Source: Agelaius tricolor
Lineage: Eukaryota; Chordata; Aves; Passeriformes; Icteridae
Direction of reading: 5' to 3'
DNA: 64,000 bases
Assembly: GCA_023055355.1 (NCBI GenBank)
Contig: JALJCS010000028.1
Location: forward strand, 6,014,418-6,078,417
Below are positions 35,270 through 48,600 of this stretch, one piece after another (within the stretch, counting starts at the first letter, position 1; each line of letters opens with the position of its first letter). The position numbers were made by a program, and so were the translations under genes. The notes beneath the pieces were generated by a model, which worked only from the letters and a program-made list of their open reading frames with translations, was not told the DNA's origin and made no database searches.

Positions 35270-35560
35270 TGTTGGGATTTTAGTTAGTCTGCACTGGGGG
35301 CTCTTTGGGATCAGCTATTGGGTTAAAAGGGAAAATAATCCAGGTGTCAGCTCTTAATTGGATAGTTTAGTTTTAAAAGCCCTTGTACCAAGAGATTGTT
35401 GGCCATTTTGGGCCTTCTAATGAAAAGCTGCAGAACTCACGGCAGTGAGACTGTTTCACTGATAAGAAATAATAAACACCTGAGTGTGAACATGAACTCC
35501 TGTCTCAAGGGCCTTCACTCCAGACCCAGAGGAACCCACAACTGGTACCACCATAACCAG
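35270..35560 (+). mobile_element. LTR-like element (family D)
   Basis: Starts TGTTGGGATTTTAGTTAG and contains AATAATAAACACCTGAG. It shares a long stretch with 50745-50965 (TGGGTTAAAA, TTAATTGGACAG-type, AATAAACATCTGAG). Interpreted as an ERV LTR in TP73 intron 1; ends are approximate. Confidence 0.55.
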
Positions 35561-35589
35561 CAGCAGCTCTGGGCTTTAATCAGCCACAG

Positions 35590-36060
35590 GGTCAGGGCAT
35601 GGTTTGGGTCGGAGGGGCGCTTCAAGATTGTCTGGTTCCACCCCTGCCATGGCAGGGACACTTTTCACTGTCCCAGGTTGCTGCAAACCCCATCACAGAA
35701 TGGTGAGGTTGGAAGAGACCTCTAAGATCATTGGGTCCAACCTATGCTCTAACACCTCAACCAGACTGTAGCACCAAGTGCCATGTCCAGGCTTTTTTAA
35801 ACATATCCAGAGATGGTGATTCTGCCACCTCCCTGGGAAGAGCATTCCAGTACTTTATTATTCTTTGGGTGAAAATTTTTTTCCTAATATCCAACCTATC
35901 CCTTCCCTGGTGTAGCTTGAGACTGCGTCCTCTGGTTCTGTCAGAGACCGACCCTACCTGTCTACAACCTCCCTTCAGGAAGAAGGGGGCTGTTTCCCAA
36001 AGGAATATGTCCTCTGAGAGGGGTTATCAGGGATCTACCCCTGGTGTGCCTATATTTATT
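35590..36060 (-). mobile_element. CR1 LINE 3' fragment
   Basis: Reads as reverse-complement CR1: ACAGAATGGTGAGGTTGGAA, then text on GGGTCCAACC, CCAGTACTTTATTATTC and CCTTCCCTGGTG. A first short CR1-like piece (TGGTTCCACCCCTGCCATGG) lies at 35630-35690. Confidence 0.8.
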
Positions 36061-36389
36061 TATTAATTGATTGATTGGTTGATTCCAGTCAGTTCACATC
36101 CTTTTTACTGCGGTATCTCTATTCCAATTATTAGTTCCTCTGTCCTCTCCGGCGAATCTGGCGGGACATCCCACCTGTGCCCCCACTGCTGTCGGTAATT
36201 AGCCGGCAGTAGTGGTTAGCCCGAAGGGCTGATTAATCAGCCAGAAGGGCCGGTTAATCAGTCAGGGCTAGTCCATGCGCGCGATGCTGCCCGCGGAAAG
36301 GCGCCAGATAAGGGAGGGTTCCCTGAGGATATGGAGAAGAGGGGGAGCGCGCCCCTCAGCTCATTAACCGCGTCATTACCCGGCTCATT

Positions 36390-36620
36390 AGCGGCTCATT
36401 TGCATACCAATGCGGCTCGCGCGCGCCTTTCCCGCGCGCTTCCCGCCGCCGGGCGCCCCCTGCCGTGTTGGCGCAGGGACTACAACTCCCGGCGTGCCCC
36501 GCGGCGGCCCCTCCAGCGCGGCCCCGCCCCTTCCGGCGGTCCCCGGCGGAGCGGAGCGGGGCGGGCGGAGCGCGGCGGGTTCGAATCCCGGCGGCGCCGC
36601 GCCCGCCATGAACTTCTCGG
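36390..36620. promoter_or_regulatory. CpG-rich, probably bidirectional WRAP73/TP73 promoter
   Basis: GC- and CpG-dense block ending at the WRAP73 ATG. It holds an E2F-like site TTTCCCGCGC (36428-36437), a second CTTCCCGCCG just after it, and a ZNF143/THAP11-type element starting ACTACAACTCCCGGCG (36479-36504). In human the first exons of WRAP73 and TP73 lie head-to-head within a few hundred bases, so TP73 exon 1 (non-coding) probably lies here on the minus strand. I could not place its ends. Confidence 0.6.
36479..36504 (+). promoter_or_regulatory. ZNF143-type promoter motif
   Basis: Begins ACTACAACTCCCGGCGTGCC and continues CCGCGG. This agrees with the long SBS/ZNF143 consensus (ACTACAAYTCCCRRCATGC...), a common element of bidirectional housekeeping promoters, about 100 bp ahead of the WRAP73 ATG. 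Confidence 0.7.
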
Positions 36621-36676
36621 AGCTCTTCAAGCTCTCGGGGCTCCTGGGCCGCTTCTCCCCCGACGGAAAATGCCTG
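36608..36676 (+). CDS. WRAP73: WRAP73 exon 1
   Basis: 23 codons from the ATG at 36608 to donor GTGAGT at 36677. The start context is GCCCGCCATGA. It lies in a CpG-rich block. Confidence 0.94.
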
Positions 36677-39600
36677 GTGAGTGCTGGCCGCGCTCACCGG
36701 GGCCGTGTGGCCCGGGACGGGGCGGTTGGCGCGGCCCTCGAGCGGCCGCTGCGCGGGGCCCCCCGGGCCGGGCCCGGCCGGGCTGCGGGCGGACGCTGCG
36801 GGGCAGCGATGGAGCCCCGGAGCCTGCGGGCCTGAGCTCCGAGGCTGCTGCCGAGAGGCTTTGAGGCACGAAGGGTCAACACCGGAGACCTGAGTTTGGT
36901 TTAATTAACCGTAATCAGTTAGATGAATTAGTACTTTAAATTAAGGACTACCTAAAGGGAGCCTTTAGGGAAGAGGGAGGGGACTTTTTACAACGGTTTG
37001 GAGAGGCTGGAGGAGGAAGAACAGCTTCAAACTGCCAAAGGGCAGGGTTAGATGGGATATTGGGAAGGAGTTCTCTGTGAGAGTGGTGAGCCACTGGCAC
37101 AGGGTGCCCAGAGAAGCTGTGGATGCCCCTGGATCCCTGGAAGTGTCCAAGGCCAGGTTGGACAGGGCTTGGAGCAACCTGGGATAGTGGAAGGTGTTCC
37201 TGGATGGGCTTTAAGGTCCCTCCCAACCCAAATCATTAAGGGATTTTATGAAATAAAATAAGGTATCAGACAGAAAGTAATTTTTTAAAAAACTGGAGTT
37301 ACTTGCTTAGCAATTATAGAATTGAGGATTCTGTTTACTCTAAAGCCCCTTTCCCCCGGGTTAGTTCTCACTGTAGTTTGCAGTGGAGCTCAGTGCATAT
37401 AGAATAGAATACAGAATCCTAGACTGGTTTGGAGTGCAAGGAGCTTTAAAGCTCATCCAGTCCCACGCAGGAACACCTTCCACTGTGCCAGGATGCTCCA
37501 AGCCCTGCCCAGCCTGCCCTTGGACACTTCCAGGGATAGGGCAGCCACAGCTTCTCTGGGCACCCTGTGCCAGTGGCTCACCACCCACAGGGAGGATTTT
37601 TTTTTTTTTAAACACAACATTGACCCTCTCTGAGCTAAACCTGGCATCCCAGCGTGCCTGACAGGGGCAGCCCTGGTGCTCCATCCAGGATCCTGCCCCA
37701 GCTCAGCCCTGTCCCTGTCCCCCCCAGGCCTCGTGTGTGCAGCACCGCTTGGTGGTTCGAGATGCCAGCTCCCTGCAGATCCTCCACCTCTACAGCTGCA
37801 TGGATCAGATCCAGTACATCGAGTGGTCCTCGGACTCCCAGTTCATCCTGTGTGCCATGTACAAGCGGGGCATTGTCCAGGTGAGCATGAAAGCAGCACA
37901 GGGTGTGTGTCCTGCTAGGGTTTGGGTGTGATGTGAGTGAGAGCTTAAGAGCCAGCACTAGTCTGAGGCTTTGCTGAGGCACCTGATGTTATTGATAACA
38001 CAGTTTGAGGATAACCCAGCACGCCGAGGTTTTGAAAGCCACGACAAAAATCTTAGTTTGAAAAGGAATATTTTGGATAAAAATATCTAGCAAAACAGAT
38101 CAGAATTGGAGACTATCCTACAGAAATAAATAACATGCAAGCTTGTTAAATGGCCTAAACCCGTTTAAATGTTGGATATTCCGTATATTTGTCACAGAAA
38201 AAAATCCAACCCCACATCATTTGCCCTTTCCACGACCGCACAAAGTACGGGACTCACTTTTGCAGCGGGATCCAGCGCCAGTCCTTCATGGCTGCGGGTG
38301 GTTGGGTGTCGCTGAGCTCCCTGAGCTGGGATGCAGGAGCCTGTTGCCAGCTGCAGGGAATCCTCCCGAGCAGAGCTTTGGCTGAGCTGATGCTTGCTGC
38401 TCCGTGTGGTTGCTCCCTGCCCCAGGTCTGGTCCCTGGAGCAGTCGGAGTGGTACTGTAAGATCGACGAGGGCTCCGCGGGATTGGTGGCCTCATGCTGG
38501 AGTCCGGACGGGCGTCACATCCTCAACACCACCGAGTTCCATGTGAGTGTGCAGGCAAGGCTTGCTCCCCTCGGTGTCAGGTGTTGCTGTCTGCCCTTTG
38601 CCTCCTAAAATAACCCAGAGCCCTTAAAGCTGCAGCGGTGGTGGAGAGCGCGGATGCAGCTCTGTGCTCCTGTGTGTGGCTCGGGTTAGTGCCAGGCTGG
38701 GTGTTTGTTGTTCCACTAAGTGGAACATTTTAAGTGTTTTTTCCTCTTGCTTCTAGTGAGAAGGTAGAAAATGGAGACTTAAATCTGAAGGTAAAATTGT
38801 GTGGTTTAGAACATATCCTGATGTTTTGGATTTTGGTGGCCTTCATCAAAGCAGTCTTAGAAATCCAGTGTGTTGCTTGCATGGTGAGAGAAGCCCGGGA
38901 TTTCTAGTTAAAAACTCAAACCATAAACATTTCAGAGTGATTTTAAATTAAAACTTACAGACCTATTGACCTATGAGATTTAGATCCAGATCCTGGAAAT
39001 ATTTTCCCAATTGTTTAATTTGACACACAGGAGCCAGACTGCTGGTGGAACTTGTGAAATTAAAATTATAACACCTTTAATGCTCGTTGAGATCCATATT
39101 GGGGAATGCTACTAATGTAGAATCTAAATTGGTTTGTGGATGGTCAGTTTGTTGGAAATCTTGTGGATTCTGACTTTTCCACCTTTTGGATTAGAGCTGA
39201 TGATTGCTATTATTGAGTACAACGATGGAGGGTCAGAAAATAGCCAAGAACAGCATGTGAGACGCTTTCTTTTTGTATTTACTCCTTCCAAACCTGTGGA
39301 AGGGTGTTGGGTGACAGGATCTTGTGCCATAACTCTGGTTAGCACAGAATTCACATGCTGCAGTGCAAGATTCCCCTTTTTTTTGGGTAAATCCCAAAAA
39401 TTAGTTAGTAGGATAATAAGATATCCTGAAATTGTTAGTAGGATATTGCTGTGGACCCTGCTGTGTGTGTGTACAGACCCACTCCCCCATCCCTCTAGAC
39501 AGGAGTGATAAGTTTAGACCTTGGTATTCCCAGGTGTGAGCTGCCCTGATAGCAGCAATAAAAATTAAAAGCAAGCCCAGAATTCCAGCCTGGAGGCAGA

Positions 39601-42600
39601 GCAGCCATCCCTGCTGGTCAGGCAGCAGCAGAGGAGGCAGAACTGCAGGCTGGGGCTGTGTCAGGCTCCCAGAGAAGATCTCGTGGCACGTGCATGTGGG
39701 GGTGGACCAGGGAGGATTTATTGCCTCCCAACAGAACTCGGTTTGACCTTAGAGGATTTCATTAAGCCTTTGCCAAGTTGGCATCTGTGTTGGGATAAGT
39801 TTCCTTTCCAGCTGTAAACAGGTTGCTAAATTAGCTGTTGTCAGACAGCTGCCAGGGCCAGGCCGTGGTTGGAGCTGTGTTTATTCTCTCCCTGCTAAAT
39901 CCACAGTCTGGGGGGGATGGATGTGGGCAGTGCTCAGGAGATTTAATAGCAGTGTCTTATCAAATCCACGGATTGCCTGGAGGGTTTGGGGGTTCCCTGT
40001 CAGCTCAGCTGGGCTTTGGTCACTTCCAAACAGCACCAAGGAACCACTTGCTATTCCTCAGATCAATGTGTGAGCTCCACTGAGAGCTCACAAGGAACTT
40101 TCTTATTCCCTGAGGAATAAGAAAGGGTTTTTTTTAAAGGTTATGGTTGGGCTAATTACTTTCTAGCAATCTGTATTTACCATTTTGCCTCAGAAAAATC
40201 ATTACAGAGTCCCAGAATAGTTGGAGTGGGGAGATCATCCAGTCCAACACCCCTGCCAAGGCAGGGTCACCTGGAGCAGGTGACACAGAAATGCATCCAG
40301 CTGGGTTTCAAATGTCTCCAGAGAGGGAGATTCCCTGCCCTCCCTGGGAAGCTGTTCCAGTGCTCTGCCACCCTCCATGAAAAGAAATTCTTCCTCATGT
40401 TGAGGTGGAACTTGGTGTGTTTTAGTTTATGGCCATTGCTCCTTGCCCTGTCACTGGCACCTAAAAAAGGAGTCTGGCACCATGCTTTGACACTTGGAAT
40501 TCATCAGCTAATTTGCAGGGTTTCTTTGTGGTCAGTGTTCCTCCTCTACTGAAATCCACTCTGGGAGGCAGTTCCACATTATCAGTGAGTCCTGTGGAGG
40601 GTGTTGAACCCCGTGTGACTCCTTCCAAGGCCAAAATTTACAGGCACAGGTAGAGCTTAACCAACAGCTCCAGGTAAAGGATCTGAAGGAAATGGATCCT
40701 CTTCACATTTCTGAAAGTGCTCAAAGCCAGGTTGGACAGGGCCTAGTGGAAGGTATCCCTGCCCATGGCAGGGGTGGGATAAGATGAACTTTAAGGTCCC
40801 TTCCAACCCAAGCCATCCTGGGATTCTCTGCTTCCTCATGCCCCTCACATTTTGGGATAAATAGTGTGAAGATGTTCTGGAGTGTTTCTCTGAAGAGCTG
40901 TGCTTACAAACTACATACTTGGTGCTTTGTCTCATTCCATGTCAAGTCCTCAAGCATTAAGGAGCTTCTTTGGAGCTGCAGCAGCAGGGAGAAGTGTGTG
41001 TTTCTGTGTGTATCCCAGCTAATCCTTAGTAACTGTGCGTGGCTGCGTTGGCTGAAAAATGCTTCCTGGCGAGGAATGTACTCTGAATAATCTTCTGAAA
41101 TCCAGTGCTGACAGACACTGCTATGTAAGGGGGCTGAGTGACCCAGTCAAGTCTGGGACAAGAGTTGACAGTCATTTGAGCTGTAGGTTGTTTAAAAGTG
41201 TGTTTTTGTCTGTTGAAAATCACCAGTCCTACACCTGCCTGGAGCTGTCAACATCGGGCCGTGGTCCTGGGCCACTGTTTATCACGTTACCATCTAAATA
41301 CTTTTTATTTCTCAGCTGTTTTTAGGCTATTTTAAAAATGCTTCTGCTTTTGGTTTGTTTTTCCACTGCAAAACAACAGCTGAAAACTTCTCAGACACCG
41401 TTATTGTGAGGATTTGAGTTTGACAACTCCACTGAATCTATGCTGAAGAGAAGGTATTTCCCAAAAGGAGCAGTGGAGAAGGGCTTGCTGCAGACTTAAC
41501 TAATCATGGGCTGTTCTCCTTCTATAAAAACAATTGTCCCTTCTCCATGAATTCCCTGAGAAAGGCAACGAGCAGCAATGGAAATTTCCTGTCATTTTTG
41601 AAGCGTTTGGTTTCTTCTCTCATCCTCTGTGTTTGGTGTTTCTGTTGCTCCTGATCCTGTCTGCAAGCTGTGACATAATCCTTCTAATCTTCTTCATCTC
41701 ATTTATGTTGGCAACTTAAATGAGATTGTGGAATGTTCCAGGTGGGAATATGAAGGTTTTCCCTTTCTGTCACAATTCAGTTGTAAACACAACGTTAAGG
41801 GAGGGGGGTGTGAAATCCATACATTAAGCACATAATGTGTGTTTCTCTGTAGGAATGTCTGAGTGGGCACAAATGGAACAGCAGAAAAGGATCCTGCTTT
41901 CAGGAAGCAAAATGATTTGGTTTTAAATGTTCCTAGCACCACACCAAACCATCCAGTTGTGTGAGTTGGATGAGAAATTACAGTGGAATTACAAAATGCA
42001 TCTGTGTGCTTTCCTCTGAGCCTGCAGCCCTTGCAGGGGAGAGAGTGGAGTTGAGCAGACAAAGAATGACAGGATTAGAGGACACAGCATCAAGCTCTGC
42101 CAGGGGAGGGTCAGGTTGGACATCAGGAGGAATTTCTTCATGGAAAAGGTGGTCAGGTGCTGCCCAGGGAGATGGGTGGTGGAGTCCCCATCCCTGGAGG
42201 TGGCACTCAGTGCTCTGGGCTGGGTGACAAGGTGGGCATCAGGCACAGGTTGGATTGGACTTGATGATCCTGGTGGTCTTTTCCGACCCCAATGAATCTG
42301 TGAATAGAGGATTTGAAACAAGGTGATCTTTAATGTTCTTTCCTGGCTGTGATTCTTTGATCTTGTTAGATATTAAAAGTGTCTTGTGGCTGACAGATGG
42401 AGTGAAGATGAAGGCTCTGCTTTTCAGACACTTAGAGGCATCTTTAGTTGTAGTCTGGGTTTTTGCAGGTGTATTTTTGTGTGTGTGACTGTGCCATGAA
42501 AGGTGTGCTGGCCTCCTGAGGCTTGGAGCAGGCAGTGTGGTCCAGGATGGCAGTGTGTTTGATGCCCAGCAGGCCAGGGGAGCTGTTCATGAGGCTGAGT

Positions 42601-45600
42601 AGCAGCACTCAGATGCCTTTGTCAGGAAAAATGATGATCCAGCCCTGAGCATTCGAAGCCTGCAGCTGCTAAGCTTGTATTAAGTGGCTGGAGAATGTGT
42701 GCTGTGTGTTTTGCTCAGGGGAGGCAGGGCAGCCAGTGCATTTAGGGATGCAATTAATAGTCCCCAGCAGCATTTCAGTGCTGCAGTTGCTGCAGAGGAA
42801 TGTGTGGAGGCATTGTGTTGGTATTTTTAAAGTAAATCTTGCCTGAGGAGCAGACTGACAGCGCTGGCTTTGGCTGGCCGGAAGTGAGCGGCCCCAGGGT
42901 CATTAATCAATAAAAGTTGATTCATGTTCATCTCGTGGGGTCCTCCAGGAGCTGCTGAACTTAGAGGAGGAGGTTCTGCCCCTCTGCCCTGCCCAGGTGA
43001 GACCCCACCTGCAGAGCTGCCTCCAGCCCTGGGGTCCCAGCATAGGAAGGACCTGGAGCTGCTGGAGAGACCCCAGAGGAGGCCCCAGGGTGATCAGAGG
43101 GATGGAGCAGCTCTGCTGGGAGAGTTGGGATTGTCCAGCCTGGAGAGGAGAAGCTTTGGGGTGACCTCATTGTGGCCTTCCAGTGCCTGAAGGGAGCTTA
43201 CAGGAAAAATGGACAGAGCCAATTTCCAAGGGCCTGGAGTGACAGGGCAAGGGGGAATGGCTTGCCACTGATGAAGGACAGTGAGATAGTGGGAAGAAAT
43301 CCTTCCCTGTGAGGTTGGGCAGGGCTTGGAGCAACTTGGTCTACTGGAAGGTGTCTGTGTCCATGGCAGGGGCTGGGACAAGATGAGCTTTAAGGTCCCT
43401 TCCAGCCAACATCATTCTGTGAATCCGTGGGGAAAGATTTCTGTGTTATTTCTTCAAATGTCAGAAGTTTCCTGATGTGTAAGGCAGAAGGATCTGTTTG
43501 GGATTCCATGGATCTCAGATAGGGAGGCAGTGTTTATTGGGATTCTGAAGATTGGTTTGAACCCTGCAAATCCCTTGAATTCTGCTTCCCACCAAAACTG
43601 ATCATGTCAGCAAGGGAAAAACCTCCAAATTCTGTTGCAACACAGAACCTGCAGTGCTATCAGTGAAGCACATCCACAGGCTGCTCCCTCAGCATCCTTT
43701 GTCACCACTGAGCATGCCAGGTCCTTCAGGGAAGGAAAAGCTGTCAAGGACAAACCTGCAGAAAGGTGTAGGAGAACCTTCCTCCCAAGACTGCTGGGCT
43801 GTGTGGGGTGTGGGAGGAGGAGGAGGAGGAAATGGGGACAATTCTGGCATTTTCCATAATGGATCAGAATTAATCTTGGTGTTCAATTGTTCAGGGAAAG
43901 CTTTGTGATAGAGGTGCTTCACTGGAAAAAGTCTTACCTGTAGCTGTTCCTTGGTGCAGTAAAATGCAGGAAAACACAAGTTCAGAAGCTGAGTCTGGAA
44001 ACATTCCTTGCTCCAGCTCCAAATGCAAAGGTTCACGTGCCACCCTGGTGAATGCCCGTGTGTCTGGGCTGCCGTTGCTAAGGGAGAGGGAGTATTTGTT
44101 TTTAATTGGGTAATGTGCAGATGGCAAGGCAGAGCCTGCAGTGCAGCTGTGACCTTGGGGAGCTCTGGGGAGGCTGGGTCTGCCTTGGTGCTTGTGGAGG
44201 CACAGTTCTCCAGAAATCCCCCAAACACCAGTGTAAAGCCTTGCTTTGCATAGCAGGTTTTGGGTGTCTGAATTTTTCAGTAGTTCTGTAAGGGTGCCTG
44301 AGGAAGGAAGAGCAAAACACAAATCAGCCATCAAAGCTGAGGGTTTCTAAATGTTGTAAAATCCAGCTCAATGCTCATACTTGATAGCCTTTTCCCAAGG
44401 GTTACAGTGTTCTGAAGGGGCTGTAACTTGTCATCCATTCATAAAGGCAGGAAACTCCCCACCTCTCCTCCAGATTCTGTGATGAATCTGTTTTTCCAAC
44501 TGCACAGTGACTCTAGCACAAACATCTTCCCAATCTACTGCCCAGTGTCAGGAACTTCAGTGTTTGTGAAGAGGTTTTCTCCATATCAGTGCTGTGAATT
44601 TTGTATCCCATCTTACTCGTGTAAGTTTGGGGTAAATTCCCTGCTAACCACCAGAAATTGAGACATAATTCCTCATAGCTGCTCCCCACGTCATTGTGTT
44701 ATACAAAATAGCTGCAGAATTAATGAATCACAGAAGTTTCATTGATCCACTTTGTGTTGCTGAATTAGGTTGATGTTTTCCTGTTATTATTTTTTTTTTT
44801 AATTTTCACAAATAACCAAAACTGCTCCCTGTCTCTGTGCCAGCTGCGAATCACGGTGTGGTCCTTGTGCACCAAGTCTGTGTCTTACATCAAGTACCCC
44901 AAAGCATGCCAGCAAGGTAAGTAACACCTGGCTGGGAATGGTCCTTTGATGTGGCAGAAAGGGAAAATGACTTTAATGTGACTGCAAACCCCATTTTTGG
45001 GCACAGGGTCTGGTCCTGTCCCTTCTGAGCAGCACCTGCAGCCAGGTTGTGGTGTCTGAGTGAAGGATTCCAGCTGATCCATGTGCCTGCTCTTCACATG
45101 TGCATCTGTGTTGTGTTTGCCTCTGAGGGATCCTATAAGACATTAAATTATGCTGGACATGCTCCCGATGAGTTAATCCAAAATGACTTTTGTCATCTTC
45201 TGCATATGGAAAGGCTGGAAAGGGAAGCTTGTGTCAGGGCTGTCAGACCACATGGCTGTGGTGAGCAGTTTCCTGCCCAAGGCTTGTATCCCAGAGATGA
45301 CAAAGACAATTATGTATTCCATGTAAAATCCAGGAGCATGGGGAGCAATGCCTGGGAGTTAGTGGAGACCTGATGGTTGCATAACTGATCCATTTAGCCA
45401 GGCTAAATGAAGTGGTTATTTGAAATCTGTTGGGTTTATATAACAACTGTCAGTGGTTAGATGTGTTTTGAAGCACGCTGGAGCTCTTCATACTGAGAAA
45501 TTGTACATTCTGAGCTTAAAAATTGCTGACACAATGAATCAGTAACACCGTGCTTTGCCTTGATTAATGTGACCTTCTGTGAAGAGATTCTGGCTCCTCT

Positions 45601-48600
45601 TTTAGTTCTGCTTTGAACTGGGAGTAGCTGTGCCTTGCTGAAGACTCATCAGCTCTTCTGCCTTGTTGTCTGATTTCTGTTTGAGCCAGTTTTAATTAAT
45701 CTGTGCCGTGGCAGGGGTGGCTTTCACCAAGGACGGGCGCTACATGGCCGTGGCGGAGCGCCGCGACTGCAAGGATTTCATCAGCATCTTCGTGTGCAGG
45801 AACTGGCAGCTCCTCAGGGTAAGCTCTGCCTCTGCTCCCCCTCTGCTCTGCAGGAGGTTACCTGCACAGTGAGAGAAACACTGAGAGTATCGAGTGCTTG
45901 GTACTTGGGACATGTGGTATAAAGTATTCACACATGGGATCAGTCCATGGAGGGTGGCATTGGCCACGGGCTGGATCTGGGCAATTAAACCTCACTAAGA
46001 ACTTTGTGTCACCTCTAATTTGGGAATTCTGAGCCTCAGCAGAAGCTGAGAGAAAATTTGGGGAATACCCCTAAATGTTTGTCATGTTCCTGAGCTCTTC
46101 CCTAATGAAGTGGAAGCTGTGGCTGTCCCATCCCTGGAAGTGTCCAAGGCCAGGTTGGATGGGGCTTGGAGCAACCTGGGACAGTGGAAGGTGTCCCTGT
46201 CCCTGTAAGGTCCCTTCCAGCTCACACTTTCTGGGATTATGTGATCCCATACTTGCTTTAAGACAAGGAATTAGTTTTCCTGGATTTTTGACTGATTCAG
46301 TGTAACTAATTTAATTCTCTTATGAAATGCTGTTCACTTGAAGGTATAGAAACTTTCTGCTTTTCTGTAGAGGGATCAAAAATCCACTGAATGCAGCATG
46401 TATTACAGGAGGAAATATTTTTGTTGCTACTCTGGCATATAAAAAGCTCTTTTGTGTTTGTGGTAGCCCTCGAAAGGTTAAAACTGAACATTCTGTCATC
46501 TTAGATGCAACAGGATTTGTTGGCATGTTTCAAATGGTTTTGTGGTTTCTCTTTTGTGGGCAGCATTTTGACACTGAAACCCAGGATCTGTTTGGGATTG
46601 AATGGGCTCCCAATGGCTGTGTGCTGGCAGCCTGGGACACGTGCCTGGAGGTAAGAGGAAAAGCAGATTATTTTCTTGAAGAGCTCAAGTTGGTCTTTGG
46701 CCATCATGTATAAAGCAGTGACTAAAATAATTAGTGTTTAAAATGTTTCTTTTGAATATAAGAGGGTGTGAGTCCAGCTTTTGTTAAACATTACATTTGT
46801 ACTGGGGATGGGTGTCCTTGCAAGTGGATGTGGCTGTTCTTTAAACCTTCAATGACAGCAAATTATTTCTAATTTATCTTGTAAAAAAATTGTAAACATT
46901 GTAGAAGCTGCCTTCATTATTGAAAAAATGAAAGAATAATGGAAGAAGAATAATGGAAGAGTGTAAGAGTTTTGTACAGCTTTACTGACATTGCACTTGC
47001 ACAGTGATTTTACAGTTACTGAAAGTATTCATCCAAAAAGAGAGCAACGAAGCCTCTTAACTCATAGATAAGAGACCATTTGTACCTTTGTATTTAACTT
47101 GCATGATAAACAGGCAGAGTTTGGCAGGATGACTTGCCTGCCTGTGGTTTTCAGCAGCATTGCTGGATTTTGGAGTGGCTGTGCTGTGTTTCAGTACAAG
47201 GTGCTGCTGTACTCCCTCGATGGGCGCCTGCTCTCCTCCTACCGTGCCTACGAGTGGCCCCTGGGCATCAAATCAATTGCCTGGAGTCCCAGCAGCCAGT
47301 TCCTGGCCATTGGCAGCTTTGATGAAAAGGTGAGAAGTGTTTCCTGCCTTTTTTATCTAAATCATTTGAAGAAGTTTGCCCTAACAGTCTCTGCTTGCTG
47401 TGTTTCCTGAGCCAGGTGCGTATCCTGAACCATGTGACGTGGAAGAAGATCACAGAGCTTGAGCATCCAGCAGTCATTACCAGCAAAAAGACTGTAAGTG
47501 TGGATCCCAAATCCATGGAGACCTTAGCAGAGCTTGGGTGCTGCTGTTTGTATCTGAAGGATGCTCATTAATCCATTTAATTCTGGAGACTTTTCTTTTT
47601 TTTTCCTCCCAGGGCTTGGGAAATTGCATGGCAACCTGGGAATGTAACAAAAAAGGGGAATCCTTTCAAATTTGGTGGAATATGTGTCTGTGATCATCTC
47701 TCTTGAGCAGTGATAGATTTTCAGATGCTCCTGTCACATGCCAGTGTATTTTGAGTGTAGGTGGTGGCTGCATTACAGATCTGGGTGTGCAGCCGATGGC
47801 AAACTGCAAAACTGAACAGGAGAGATTTGTCTCAGCTTTATACAATTCCTAACTTTAAACAGTGCTGGAACTGGATTGTGTTCAGATTTTCCATCCTGTG
47901 TGGACAGGCTCATCCAGCTCACCTAAAGGGCATTTCCTGGAACATCTGTCAGCATTGATTTTTATCCTTTATACCTGTACCTGCAAGGCCTGACAGATTC
48001 TGCGCTGTTGGCAGCAGGTGCAGAGCTGCTCTTCCCAAAATCCCGAGCTGATCTCATCCCTGGAGGTAATGAGAACAGTGTGTGGTGCTGTTTGCCATTG
48101 CAGAGGGACTGAACAGACCTCCTGGAAGAGTTTGTGTGTGGATTTTAAGCCTGCAATATTCACATGACTCTGCCTCTTAGCCAGAAGCCAGGCACGAGCC
48201 ATTAAAGCACCTCAGCAAAGCTTCTCACGGCTGAAAAATGCCTTAACTTCCAGTTAGGTGTAAAATATGTCATGGAAAACAAATGGAAATAGCTCTGTTA
48301 ATCTCCACTACACAGACAGGAATTGCAGTTGCTGTGTTTTATCCTGGTGCTTGTGTTCAGGAATATGTTGCAGGCACACTAAAATATTTTTGCTATTTTC
48401 CTTCTGCAGCGCTGCACTTTGTTTGTGACAGAATCAGATGAAAGATTTTGGGTTGTAAAAATGAGATTCATGGTCCTGCTGTAATGGGGATGATTTGATT
48501 TGCTGTCAGAAATAATGAACGGGGTGCATTCCCTGGGGCTTATTCTCTGCTGTGTTTTTCCTGATCATGGTTCCAAATGGACCATAATTCACTGGGAATA

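Larger units (their letters stand above)
28227..36390. other. TP73 intron 1 (approximate)
   Basis: Holds the 40-bp and 183-bp arrays, the fold-back LTR, a family D LTR and a CR1 piece. The parts at 29320-30820, 33060-33840 and 34060-35270 show no exon. Confidence 0.55.
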
